Source of the DNA: F23-D06 sp963643165
Lineage (GTDB): Bacteria > Bacteroidota > Bacteroidia > Bacteroidales > WCHB1-69
NCBI GenBank assembly: GCA_963643165.1
Contig: CAVIJD010000064.1
Location: 1-5,865, forward strand
Direction of reading: 5' to 3'
DNA: 5,865 bases
In this document: positions 1 through 5,740 of the stretch, one piece after another
Position numbering within the stretch: position 1 is the first letter of the stretch
How the letters are laid out: each line of letters begins with the position of its first letter
Program-made: the position numbers and the translations under genes
The notes under the pieces: generated by a model
Databases searched by the model: none
The model's input: the letters and a program-made list of their open reading frames with translations, nothing else
Told to the model about the DNA's origin: nothing

Positions 1-269
1 TAACTCGTTCCGGCACTGTTGGTGGCGTATGCCCGCACATAGTAGGTTCCGGTGGTAAGCCCCGTGAGGTTGCAGGAATAGTTGCCCGTAGTGCCTGTGG
101 CGGTGACTTTGGTGTCGGCAACCGTTGGGTTGGGCGAAGTGCTGTAGCAGACGCCGCGCTCGGTGACGCTACTTGTGCCCTGTGCCTCCACAGTGGCTGT
201 GGCTGTGGCTGTGGCAGAACCACATGTAAACGTTGCTGTTGTAGCGGTTGCAGTACGCACGGTAGGCAA
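1..269 (-). repeat. Sixth fibronectin-III-like repeat, cut by the window edge
   Basis: Residues 1563-1651 begin LPTVRTATTATFTCGS, continue with SSVTERGVCYSTSPNPTVAD and TATGTTGNYSCNLTGL, and end in YYVRAYATNSAGTS at the first bases of the window; the last codon is partial (TA-). It is closer in wording to repeat 1 (residues 849-943) than to its neighbour repeat 5. A run of alternating Thr-Ala is encoded by a hexamer microsatellite at 194-215. Its presence shows that the protein continues past the FISUMP domain. Confidence 0.85.
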
Positions 270-3200
270 GCCTTCCACGTCTCTGAGGCAACGGACAGAG
301 TAGCCATTGCTTTTGCTGTAATTGTCACGCTCCATACTGGCAACATTGTAACTGAGATACCGGCAATACGCATTGTTGTTGCTGTAATGGGTAGAACTCC
401 AGAAATACGCGTTATTTCCAAAATTGCTGTAACTGGCGTTGTAGAGGCCGGCCGGAACGGCTGAAAAGCCTGTGGCGTTGTTGGCGGAAGTGTTGTTGCC
501 CACCGCACAGTTGTTTGCACTGCTGTTCCAACCTGTGGTGGAGGCAAGCGCCTTGGCAATGTATGTACTGGTTTCGCTGCATAGATATTGGAGTTGGTTG
601 TTCACGTAGGTGGTTAGCGTGGTCCACTCTGCGTCGCTCGGCAGGTGCCAGCCCGTAGGGCAGATGCCCTGCACGCCTGAAGGATTGGCATTGTCGCTGG
701 CGGCGCCGTGCATCACGGCAGCCCAGTTGTAGAGCAGCCCGAATGTGCTCACGATGGTATTGTCATCCTCGGGATAGTAATAATGGGCATCGGTGGCGCT
801 GGTGGTTGAACCTAAAGTAATGGCCGTGCCGTCGCTGTACTTGGTGGTGCGCAGGTTCTCCTTCATCCAGCACTGGTTGCCAATCTGTACGGTATGATAA
901 GTATTGTTGTCAGCATCCGTCAGCGTGGAGGTGCCACAGGTAAAGGCGCCTGCCGTAAAGGTCATTTGCGAGCCGTAGGCGGTGCCTCTGCTGTTGGTTG
1001 CGTATGCACGCACATAGTAAGTGGCGCCGGGGGCAAGACCGGTGAGGTTGCAGGTAAAGGCGCCCGTACCGGAGCCCGCGCTCTTGTGTTCGCCGGAGAT
1101 GTCGGGATTGGTGGAGAGCGAATAACAAACACCGCGCTCGGTTACGGCATTGGCGCCCTGGTTGGAGACATTGCCGCCCAGTGTCACCGTATTGGAGGTG
1201 ATGTTGGAGGGGGTGCTGGTAGTAACCACAGGCTGAGAGAGCGTTGTAAAGGAGACCTCGTTGCCGTAGGCCGTGCCCTCGTCAATAGTGGCATAGGCGC
1301 GCACATAGTAGGTTTTGCCGTCGGTGAGGCCGGCAAGTGCGCTGGTGAAAGAGCCCACGCCAGTGCCGTCGGTGGTTTTGCTGTCGTTAACCGTGGGATA
1401 GTGAGAGGTGCTCCAGCAGACGCCGCGGGCCGTCACAGGGTGCGCCGAAGAGGTAACCCTGCCGCCGCAGGTGGCCGTGTAGGCATTGATGCCGCTCACC
1501 GCATTGGTGGTGAGGTCGGGCAGATTGGCCGAGAGTGTAGTGAAAGAGACCCTGCTGCCATAAGAGACGCCGGCGTGGTTGACGGCAAAAGCCCTCAGGT
1601 AATAGGTAGTCATAGGCTGCAGGCCGGTAATGACGGCGGTAAAGCCATCGGTGGCGGTATCGACCGTCATAATATTGTCCGCAATGGTGGGATAGGCGCC
1701 GGTGCTCCAGCAGAAGCCCTTGTTGGTAATCTGGCAGCCGCCGTCGCTGCTCACCGAGCCGCTTACGGTAACGGAGGTTTTGGTTCTTCTGTTGGTATCT
1801 ACCGCATCGGTAACAACGGTAGGGAGAGAGCATGTCTGGGTGGTGAAAGAGAGCACATTGCCCAATGAGATGCCGGCGGCATTGGAGGCAAAAGCGCGCA
1901 CATAATAGGTTGTGTTCATATCCAAGCCTGAAACGGTAGCACTGAAGGTTTCCGCAGTGGCATACACAGTCCGGTAGGTGCCGAATGTGCTGGAAGTGCC
2001 GTAATGGAAGCCGCAGGTCACTTGAGTGGCGCCGCCGTCAGACTGCAACTGGCCATGCAGTATGGCAGAAGAATCAGACAAGTTGGTCACGGCGAGGGTT
2101 GTCAAGGTAGGCAACGTACACATCTCGGTAGTAAAGCTTACGATGGTGCCGTAGGCCGTGCCCACACTGTTGGTGGCGTAGGCCCTCACATAGTAAGTGG
2201 TGTTCATCGTCAGGCCCGTGAGGTCGCAAGTGTAGCTGCCCGTAGTGCCCGTGGCGGTTACTTTGCTGTCGGCAACCGTAGGGGTTTCGGAAGTGCTGTA
2301 GCAAAAGCCGCGCTCAGAGATGTCAGAGCCGCCGTCAGAGGTGACATAGCCTTGGCAACTTGCCGTAGAGGTGGTCACCAATGAAACCGTGCCCGTAGTT
2401 ACCGCCGGTCTGGTGGTGGATGGAACATTGCCGCCATCCACAATGTCTTCCAGCGTTTCGATACGTTCATTCTGTGCTGCTATGGTATTTTGCAGGGTGT
2501 TGACCGTGGTCTGGAGGGTGTTGATGGTAGCCTGCATATTGTTCTGCATTGTGGTCATCGCAGTCTGCATGTCAACAATAGTATTCTGAAGGTCGCAGAT
2601 GTTCACGGTGGGGCAGTTGCTGTTGCTCACAAAGCCGCTGTTGTTCGTCAGCTCGCCTGTTGTGGTCGGCACGTTGATGTTGATGCTCTTGTTTGCCGAG
2701 GCGTTGGCGGAGAACGTGCCCACGGCGGCGCCGTTCTGCTGGATGGTCAGCGTGGCGTTGTTGGCCGCCGCCGGGATGCTCGGTTTGTTGGTCAGGTCGG
2801 CATAGTTGCCCGTGGTGGCCACTGTTGACAACGCAGGTTTGTTTACTATGTAAGCATTGGAAGAGCTGTTGGTCTCGAGCCAGTTGGCCTGTTCTTGCAC
2901 AAAAGCAGAGCCGGCCGAGCCGTTCTTGACGATGAAGTTTTGGCCGTCAGGATACTGTGCCGAGGTGATGGTCACCTGCGTGCGCATGGTGTCGAGGGCG
3001 GTAATCGTCACCACGGGGCTGTAGCCGTCTTGTCCGGCAGGGCCTTGCTCGCCCTGAAGCCCGCGTTCGCCCTGCAAACCCTTAGGACCCTGCTCACCTT
3101 GCGGACCGGCAGGACCCGTGGCACCGACAGGGCCTTGCTCACCTTGAGGACCGGCAGGGCCTTGAGGCCCCATGGCACCGTCTTGTCCGGGCACACCCTG

Positions 3201-4955
3201 CGGGCCTTGCGGACCGGCAGGACCTTGCGCACCCGCAGGACCGGCAGGACCTTGAGGACCCGTGGCACCATCCTGTCCCGCAGGACCTCTTACACCTTGC
3301 TCGCCTTGCTCGCCCTGCTCACCTTGCGGACCGGCCGCGCCATTCATCACTATAAATGTGTCCATGGCATTTGCCGTTGTGATAATCACTTGATAGCCGT
3401 TCGTCACAGCGTTCACCCTCACAGAAGGCGAAACGCCGGGTATGCCCTGTTCGCCTTGTTGTCCTTGTGGACCTTGCAGACCCTGCGGACCACGGAGCGT
3501 TTCTCGTTGAGCGGGCGTAAGGTCAGCAAAAGTCATCGTACCATCTGCGCCGGCAGGACCTTGCACACCCTGAGGACCTTGGGGTCCTTGCGCACCGATT
3601 AACGAGGCGAGGAAGTCGGCCTCCGTGCCCGTATGACCGGCATTGAGCCAAATCTGGTAGGCAGACTGACCGGCTGCGCCCGTGGCGCCAGTTGAGCCGG
3701 TTAAGCCTTGAACACCTTGAGGACCCACCAACGAGGCGAGGAAGTCAGCCTCCGTGCCCGTATGACCGGCATTGAGCCAAATCTGGTAAGCCGAAAGACC
3801 GGCTGCGCCCGTGGCGCCGTCTTGTCCCGCAGGACCTTGAGAACCCGTAGCGCCTTGCGAACCTTGCGGTCCTTGCGCACCAATTAACGAGGCGAGGAAG
3901 TCAGCCTCCGTGCCCGTATGACCGGCATTGAGCCAAATCTGGTAAGCCGAAAGACCGGCTGCGCCCGTGGCGCCGTCTTGTCCCGCAGGACCTTGAGAAC
4001 CCGTAGCGCCTTGCGAACCTTGCGGTCCTTGCGCACCAATTAACGAGGCGAGGAAGTCAGCCTCCGTGCCCGTATGACCGGCATTGAGCCAAATCTGGTA
4101 AGCCGAGAGACCGGCAGGACCCGTGGCACCATCCTGTCCCGCAGGACCTCTTACACCTTGCACACCCTGCAGACCTTGCGGGCCGGCAACGCCGTCAGTG
4201 CCGTTGGCCACAAAAAACTGATGGTTGCCATTGGCATCTGCAACAACCACAAACGTTCCTGTAGGAGTAGTAGTGGTGGTAATGGTGGGCGAGACGCCGT
4301 CTTGTCCGGGCACACCCTGCGGGCCTTGCGGACCGGCAGGACCTTGAGGTCCCGTGGCGCCGTTCTGTCCCGCAGGACCGGCAGGACCTTGAGGACCCGT
4401 AGCACCATCCTGTCCGGGCACACCTTGCACACCCTGAGGACCTTGGGGCCCTTGCGCACCAATCAACGCAGCCAGGAAGTCAGCCTCCGTGCCCGTATGA
4501 CCGGCGTTGAGCCAGATCTGGTAAGCCGAAAGACCGGCGGGACCTGCACCGTTGCCCGAAGTGGCGGCATACAAGGCATACGGCACGCTCAGCAACTGCT
4601 GCGTGCTCACCACACTGTAGTTGATGCCGCCGTCGGGGTCAACCTCCGACTTGAGGTAATAGGGACCGTTGGCCCAGTCGATGTCGGCAAACGTGCCCGT
4701 CTGGGCATTGCCTGCGCCCAGTTCGAGGGTCATCAGGCCGTTGGTGTTGGTGGTTGCGGTGTGCGTCTCCGTATAGACGGTTGCACCCGTGGCAGCACCC
4801 TGCAACACGGAGAGGCGGACGCGCACTTGTTGGTTGGCCACCAGGCTGTTGCTGGCATTGCGCACCACCGCCTGGTAACTCATCTTCTGCGGCGCCTGCG
4901 CATAAAGGCAGAACGCAAGCAGAAACATTGCGATTGTTGTAAATAGTTTTTTCAT
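1..4955 (-). CDS. Giant modular collagen-like / FISUMP surface protein, 3' end beyond the window
   Basis: An open frame of 1651 complete codons runs from the ATG at 4955 to the left edge without a stop. The start is set by a classic signal peptide (MKKLFTTIAMFLLAFCLYAQ, cleavage probably after A19) and by an A-rich leader; the previous gene's stop is 28 bp upstream. Domain order by residue: N-terminal Bacteroidota beta domain 22-131; collagen-like Gly-X-Y region with inserted modules 132-682; tail-fibre-like linker region 689-776; coiled coil 786-840; five fibronectin-III-like repeats 849-1335; FISUMP domain 1336-1562; start of a sixth repeat 1563-1651. No catalytic motif is visible, so it is most likely a structural or adhesive fibre on the cell surface. 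The true C-terminus is missing, so whether it ends in a T9SS sorting domain cannot be seen. It is probably co-transcribed with the small secreted gene upstream. Domain names are from recall of sequence patterns; cellular role is inferred. Confidence 0.95.
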   Translation of the reverse strand, partial: MKKLFTTIAMFLLAFCLYAQAPQKMSYQAVVRNASNSLVANQQVRVRLSVLQGAATGATVYTETHTATTNTNGLMTLELGAGNAQTGTFADIDWANGPYYLKSEVDPDGGINYSVVSTQQLLSVPYALYAATSGNGAGPAGLSAYQIWLNAGHTGTEADFLAALIGAQGPQGPQGVQGVPGQDGATGPQGPAGPAGQNGATGPQGPAGPQGPQGVPGQDGVSPTITTTTTPTGTFVVVADANGNHQFFVANGTDGVAGPQGLQGVQGVRGPAGQDGATGPAGLSAYQIWLNAGHTGTEADFLASLIGAQGPQGSQGATGSQGPAGQDGATGAAGLSAYQIWLNAGHTGTEADFLASLIGAQGPQGSQGATGSQGPAGQDGATGAAGLSAYQIWLNAGHTGTEADFLASLVGPQGVQGLTGSTGATGAAGQSAYQIWLNAGHTGTEADFLASLIGAQGPQGPQGVQGPAGADGTMTFADLTPAQRETLRGPQGLQGPQGQQGEQGIPGVSPSVRVNAVTNGYQVIITTANAMDTFIVMNGAAGPQGEQGEQGEQGVRGPAGQDGATGPQGPAGPAGAQGPAGPQGPQGVPGQDGAMGPQGPAGPQGEQGPVGATGPAGPQGEQGPKGLQGERGLQGEQGPAGQDGYSPVVTITALDTMRTQVTITSAQYPDGQNFIVKNGSAGSAFVQEQANWLETNSSSNAYIVNKPALSTVATTGNYADLTNKPSIPAAANNATLTIQQNGAAVGTFSANASANKSININVPTTTGELTNNSGFVSNSNCPTVNICDLQNTIVDMQTAMTTMQNNMQATINTLQTTVNTLQNTIAAQNERIETLEDIVDGGNVPSTTRPAVTTGTVSLVTTSTASCQGYVTSDGGSDISERGFCYSTSETPTVADSKVTATGTTGSYTCDLTGLTMNTTYYVRAYATNSVGTAYGTIVSFTTEMCTLPTLTTLAVTNLSDSSAILHGQLQSDGGATQVTCGFHYGTSSTFGTYRTVYATAETFSATVSGLDMNTTYYVRAFASNAAGISLGNVLSFTTQTCSLPTVVTDAVDTNRRTKTSVTVSGSVSSDGGCQITNKGFCWSTGAYPTIADNIMTVDTATDGFTAVITGLQPMTTYYLRAFAVNHAGVSYGSRVSFTTLSANLPDLTTNAVSGINAYTATCGGRVTSSAHPVTARGVCWSTSHYPTVNDSKTTDGTGVGSFTSALAGLTDGKTYYVRAYATIDEGTAYGNEVSFTTLSQPVVTTSTPSNITSNTVTLGGNVSNQGANAVTERGVCYSLSTNPDISGEHKSAGSGTGAFTCNLTGLAPGATYYVRAYATNSRGTAYGSQMTFTAGAFTCGTSTLTDADNNTYHTVQIGNQCWMKENLRTTKYSDGTAITLGSTTSATDAHYYYPEDDNTIVSTFGLLYNWAAVMHGAASDNANPSGVQGICPTGWHLPSDAEWTTLTTYVNNQLQYLCSETSTYIAKALASTTGWNSSANNCAVGNNTSANNATGFSAVPAGLYNASYSNFGNNAYFWSSTHYSNNNAYCRYLSYNVASMERDNYSKSNGYSVRCLRDVEGLPTVRTATATTATFTCGSATATATATVEAQGTSSVTERGVCYSTSPNPTVADTKVTATGTTGNYSCNLTGLTTGTYYVRAYATNSAGTS
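194..215 (-). repeat. Hexanucleotide microsatellite encoding alternating Thr-Ala
   Basis: The plus-strand unit TGGCTG repeats about 3.7 times without error. On the coding strand it gives alternating Ala (GCC) and Thr (ACA) codons near residues 1581-1588. A six-base unit can slip without frameshift, adding or losing two residues at a time in a loop of the sixth repeat. Confidence 0.8.
270..950 (-). other. FISUMP domain (Fibrobacter succinogenes major paralogous domain family)
   Basis: Residues 1336-1562. Hallmarks seen in order: DADNNTYHTVQIGNQCWMKENL with W1363 and ENL at 1366-1368; YSDGTAI; LLYNWAAVM; GICPTGWHLPSDAEW with W1436; GFSAVPAGL at 1496-1504; FWSST at 1518-1522; and a closing SVRCLRD at 1553-1559. 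This order is diagnostic of the FISUMP family (TIGR02145), found in large paralogous sets in Fibrobacter and Bacteroidota surface proteins. Its biochemical function is, to my knowledge, not firmly established; a ligand-binding role is plausible. The domain usually sits near a C-terminus, but here another fibronectin-like repeat follows. Residues 1504-1550 are unusually rich in Asn, Tyr and Ser. Confidence 0.9.
951..2411 (-). repeat. Five fibronectin-III-like protein repeats
   Basis: Residues 849-1335 form five divergent repeats of about 95-101 residues, ending at 943, 1039, 1140, 1238 and 1335. Each has the pattern: start near LPTLTT or PVVTTST, then SDGG, RG[FV]C[YW]ST, P[TD][VI], a middle GxFTxxLTGL, and near the end TYYVRAYATN, AYGxxVSFTT. 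This is a very common Bacteroidota surface repeat with an immunoglobulin-like beta-sandwich feel. In four of the five a Cys sits in the central [FV]C[YW]S strand; repeat 2 has CGFHYG instead. The array probably acts as a spacer holding the FISUMP domain away from the shaft. Strict membership of the Fn3 family was not tested. Confidence 0.85.
2436..2600 (-). other. Coiled-coil segment of the giant protein
   Basis: Residues 786-840 carry hydrophobic residues at 3-4 spacing: L789, I793, M796, M800, M803, M807, I811, L814, V818, L821, I825, then I832, L835 and V839. The region is rich in Gln, Asn and Thr and has no Pro or Gly between 789 and 840. One 4-4 step (803-807-811) breaks the heptad and makes an 11-residue (hendecad) stretch. 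Two Cys (C781, C787) sit just before it and could cross-link chains. It most likely trimerises the fibre between the shaft and the repeat array. Confidence 0.75.
2628..2891 (-). other. Phage-tail-fibre-like linker region of the giant protein
   Basis: Residues 689-776 contain three phrases in a row: QANWLETNSSNAYIVNKPAL (689-708), NYADLTNKPSIP starting at 717, and a strand-rich stretch LTIQQNGAAVGTF followed by SINI, VPTTTGELTNNSGFV ending at 776. From recall, ANWxETxSxxxYIxNKP, YxDLTNKPxIP and xELTNxSGF are stock phrases of phage tail fibres and of related Bacteroidota surface fibres. The segment links the collagen stalk to the coiled coil and probably continues the trimeric shaft as beta-structure. 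The resemblance to tail fibres is by motif only and does not make this a prophage: no other phage genes are present. Confidence 0.7.
2910..4562 (-). other. Collagen-like Gly-X-Y stalk with three kinds of inserted module
   Basis: Residues 132-682 are dominated by Gly-X-Y triplets such as GPQ, GPA, GAT, GVQ, GEQ and GQD. The stalk is broken by short non-collagen modules. Module 1, SAYQIWLNAGHTGTEADFL plus a short tail, begins at residues 143, 284, 336, 388 and 431. Module 2, of the pattern G[VY]SPxV...F.V.NG, spans 220-255, 507-542 and 644-682. Module 3, MTFADLTPAQRETLRG, is at 474-489. Bacterial collagen-like stretches form triple helices, so the protein is probably a trimer. The inserts may act as joints or trimer-nucleating caps; that is inference. 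Confidence 0.9.
3730..4106 (-). repeat. Perfect 156-bp in-frame tandem repeat inside the collagen-like stalk
   Basis: Bases 3730-3950 match 3886-4106 exactly over 221 bp at an offset of 156 bp, giving about 2.4 copies. The period is 52 codons: one SAYQIWLNAGHTGTEADFL module plus a collagen-like spacer containing GAQGPQGSQGATG. The match stops at 3951/4107 on one side and 3729/3885 on the other. A further related copy lies downstream at a 129-bp spacing (43 codons), with a few base changes. Identity at silent positions implies recent duplication or gene conversion. Because the unit is a multiple of three, gain or loss of units would change stalk length without breaking the frame. Confidence 0.95.
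4563..4955 (-). other. Signal peptide and Bacteroidota N-terminal beta domain of the giant protein
   Basis: Residues 1-20 form a signal peptide: KK, a hydrophobic core, then LYA-Q. Residues 22-131 start with APQKMSYQAVVRN and end with LLSVPYALYAA. This beta-rich domain is one I recognise as recurrent at the N-terminus of Bacteroidota secreted proteins that continue into collagen-like or tail-fibre-like stalks. Other conserved pieces are QQVRVRLSVLQG, a Thr-rich TETHTATTNTNGL strand pair and the DWANGPYYLKSEVDPDGG segment. Its exact function is not known to me; the position suggests membrane-proximal anchoring or assembly of the fibre base. Confidence 0.8.
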
Positions 4956-4983
4956 GCTTTTGTTATTTATTTGAGACTTATTT
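4956..4983 (-). promoter_or_regulatory. Short A-rich spacer and translation start of the giant gene
   Basis: Only 28 bp separate the stop of the small gene (4984-4986) from the ATG at 4955. On the coding strand the spacer is A-rich, ending AAATAAATAACAAAAGC before ATG, with no Shine-Dalgarno-like GGAGG. This is typical of Bacteroidota, where A-rich leaders rather than SD pairing mark many starts. The short gap, with no hairpin, supports co-transcription of the two genes. Confidence 0.6.
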
Positions 4984-5472
4984 TTAGAATTTCACCTTCA
5001 CTATCTTGAAAGTCTTGAGCAACGTCTTGTTGTCCATCACGCGCAGCTGGTAGGTGGCGGAGGGGTATTGCTCCAAATCGATTTCTGACTCCAAGGTGCT
5101 GACCGTAAACAGGCGCAGCAGTTGACCGTTGGCGTCATAAAGCTGGGCGGTGAGGCCGCCGTCGGGGATGGCATAGTTGGCAATACGCAACCGCACGGCC
5201 TGGCGGGTTGGGTTTGGAAACACTGTGGCGTCCAAGGTGATGCCCGGGTAGTTGTTCACCCCTACCGTCTGGATTTCGTAGGGTTGCTGCACGCCCTCAA
5301 TGATGTAGCGGCCGTTGCCGTCGGCTTGTTGCACGGCCGTTTGGCCCACCGTGTAGGTCATGGAGCCGCCGCTTCCGGCAGCCGTGCCGCCGACGGGCAC
5401 AATGTCGGCCTGCGCCATAAGAGCCCCTGTGGGCAGCAGCAATGCGGAAAAAAAGGTAATTGTTTTTCTCAT
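4984..5472 (-). CDS. Small secreted protein with T9SS type A C-terminal sorting domain
   Basis: 162 residues, complete. Residues 1-20 are a signal peptide (MRKTITFFSALLLPTGALMA, cleavage before Q21). Residues 23-67 hold a short conserved module, VPVGGTAAGSGGSMTYTVGQ followed by YIIEGVQQPYEI, which I recall as recurring in small Bacteroidota secreted proteins. Residues about 80-162 are a type A T9SS sorting domain (TIGR04183-like): VFPNPT at 84-89, LYDANGQLL at 111-119, YPSATYQLRV at 136-145 and KTFKIVK at 153-159. Family knowledge says such a domain directs passage through the T9SS outer-membrane pore and is usually removed as the protein is anchored or released. Almost nothing would remain of mature protein (about 60 residues), so it may be a small accessory or surface subunit. 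The gene lies 28 bp upstream of the giant fibre gene in the same direction, so joint expression is likely. No enzymatic motif is seen. Confidence 0.93.
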   Translation of the reverse strand: MRKTITFFSALLLPTGALMAQADIVPVGGTAAGSGGSMTYTVGQTAVQQADGNGRYIIEGVQQPYEIQTVGVNNYPGITLDATVFPNPTRQAVRLRIANYAIPDGGLTAQLYDANGQLLRLFTVSTLESEIDLEQYPSATYQLRVMDNKTLLKTFKIVKVKF

Positions 5473-5617
5473 AATAACTTTTTATTTAGTGAAATAATCT
5501 TTCAATGAAAATTCTGGAACACCCAATGGCTTGGGACTGAATGCTGCCACAGTGGCACACATCATGCGCCGGGGCCACAAGAAAGCCCTCCCGCAACATA
5601 GTTCGGGTAGATTTTTT

Positions 5618-5650
5618 GGAAAAAAAGGAAACGGCAAGACTTTCCGCCGT
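5618..5650 (-). terminator. Terminator-like hairpin with U-rich tail inside the leader
   Basis: On the minus strand ACGGC (5650-5646) can pair with GCCGT (5635-5631) across a 10-nt loop. It is followed by TTCC and seven T residues (5626-5620). The stem is only 5 bp, so it is a weak intrinsic terminator at best. It sits about 150 nt upstream of the ATG at 5472, which would suit either the end of an unseen upstream transcript or an attenuator. Confidence 0.35.
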
Positions 5651-5664
5651 CGGCAAGCCAACGG
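5647..5664 (-). promoter_or_regulatory. CUUG-tetraloop hairpin overlapping the terminator arm
   Basis: The minus-strand RNA can fold CCGUUGG (5664-5658), loop CUUG (5657-5654), CCGACGG (5653-5647): seven pairs, one of them G-U. G-CUUG-C is a known stable tetraloop arrangement. On the plus strand the same position is a C-A mismatch, so the fold favours minus-strand RNA. Its right arm uses bases 5647-5650, which the terminator-like stem also needs, so the two are mutually exclusive. Confidence 0.45.
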
Positions 5665-5666
5665 GT

Positions 5667-5681
5667 TATATATATATATAT
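5667..5681. repeat. TA dinucleotide run
   Basis: Fifteen bases of uninterrupted alternating T and A (7.5 units) between the mini-ORF and the hairpins. It is a slippage-prone, easily melted tract in the leader. Confidence 0.9.
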
Positions 5682-5740
5682 GAAAATCAATAGGTTAGAA
5701 ATATTTATCGCCATAAATCATGCTCACAATTAACGAGGTG

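Noticed and set aside
894..1868. Plus-strand open frame of 324 codons, rich in Gly, Ala, Val and Arg
   Set aside because: It lies entirely opposite the continuous minus-strand reading frame with clear repeat domains. Its composition is what the reverse complement of GC-rich Thr/Gly/Ala codons produces, and no domain is recognisable.
3008..3271. Minus-strand frame rich in KVLPVRK-type repeats (also seen at 3701-3883 and 4151-4462)
   Set aside because: It is the alternative same-strand frame of the collagen repeats. The in-frame reading gives perfect Gly-X-Y triplets and continues unbroken on both sides.
2895..3602. Plus-strand open frame with repeats like TLRTGRTLRTRGT
   Set aside because: This is the antisense shadow of the Gly-X-Y collagen codons; the apparent repeats only mirror the collagen periodicity.
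2628..4562. Prophage tail-fibre gene
   Set aside because: The protein begins with a signal peptide and a Bacteroidota secretory N-terminal domain, ends in surface repeats and FISUMP, and is paired with a T9SS cargo gene; there are no phage structural or lysis genes.
4074..4946. Plus-strand open frame of 290 codons
   Set aside because: It is also antisense to the collagen stalk and N-terminal domain of the giant gene, and has no signal peptide or domain of its own.
5122..5508. Plus-strand open frame of 128 codons over the small secreted gene
   Set aside because: The minus-strand reading has a signal peptide and a full T9SS sorting domain; the plus-strand product shows nothing recognisable.
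5562..5714. Minus-strand ORF of 50 codons starting MAINISNLLIFIYIYI
   Set aside because: Its hydrophobic start comes from the TA dinucleotide run and the rest passes through the hairpins and poly-T tract. It has no ribosome-binding signal or recognisable motif.
5727..5738. CAATTAACGAGG shared by the leader and the coding repeat at 3881-3892
   Set aside because: One 12-bp match between two sites is about what chance gives in a window of this size, and the flanks do not match.
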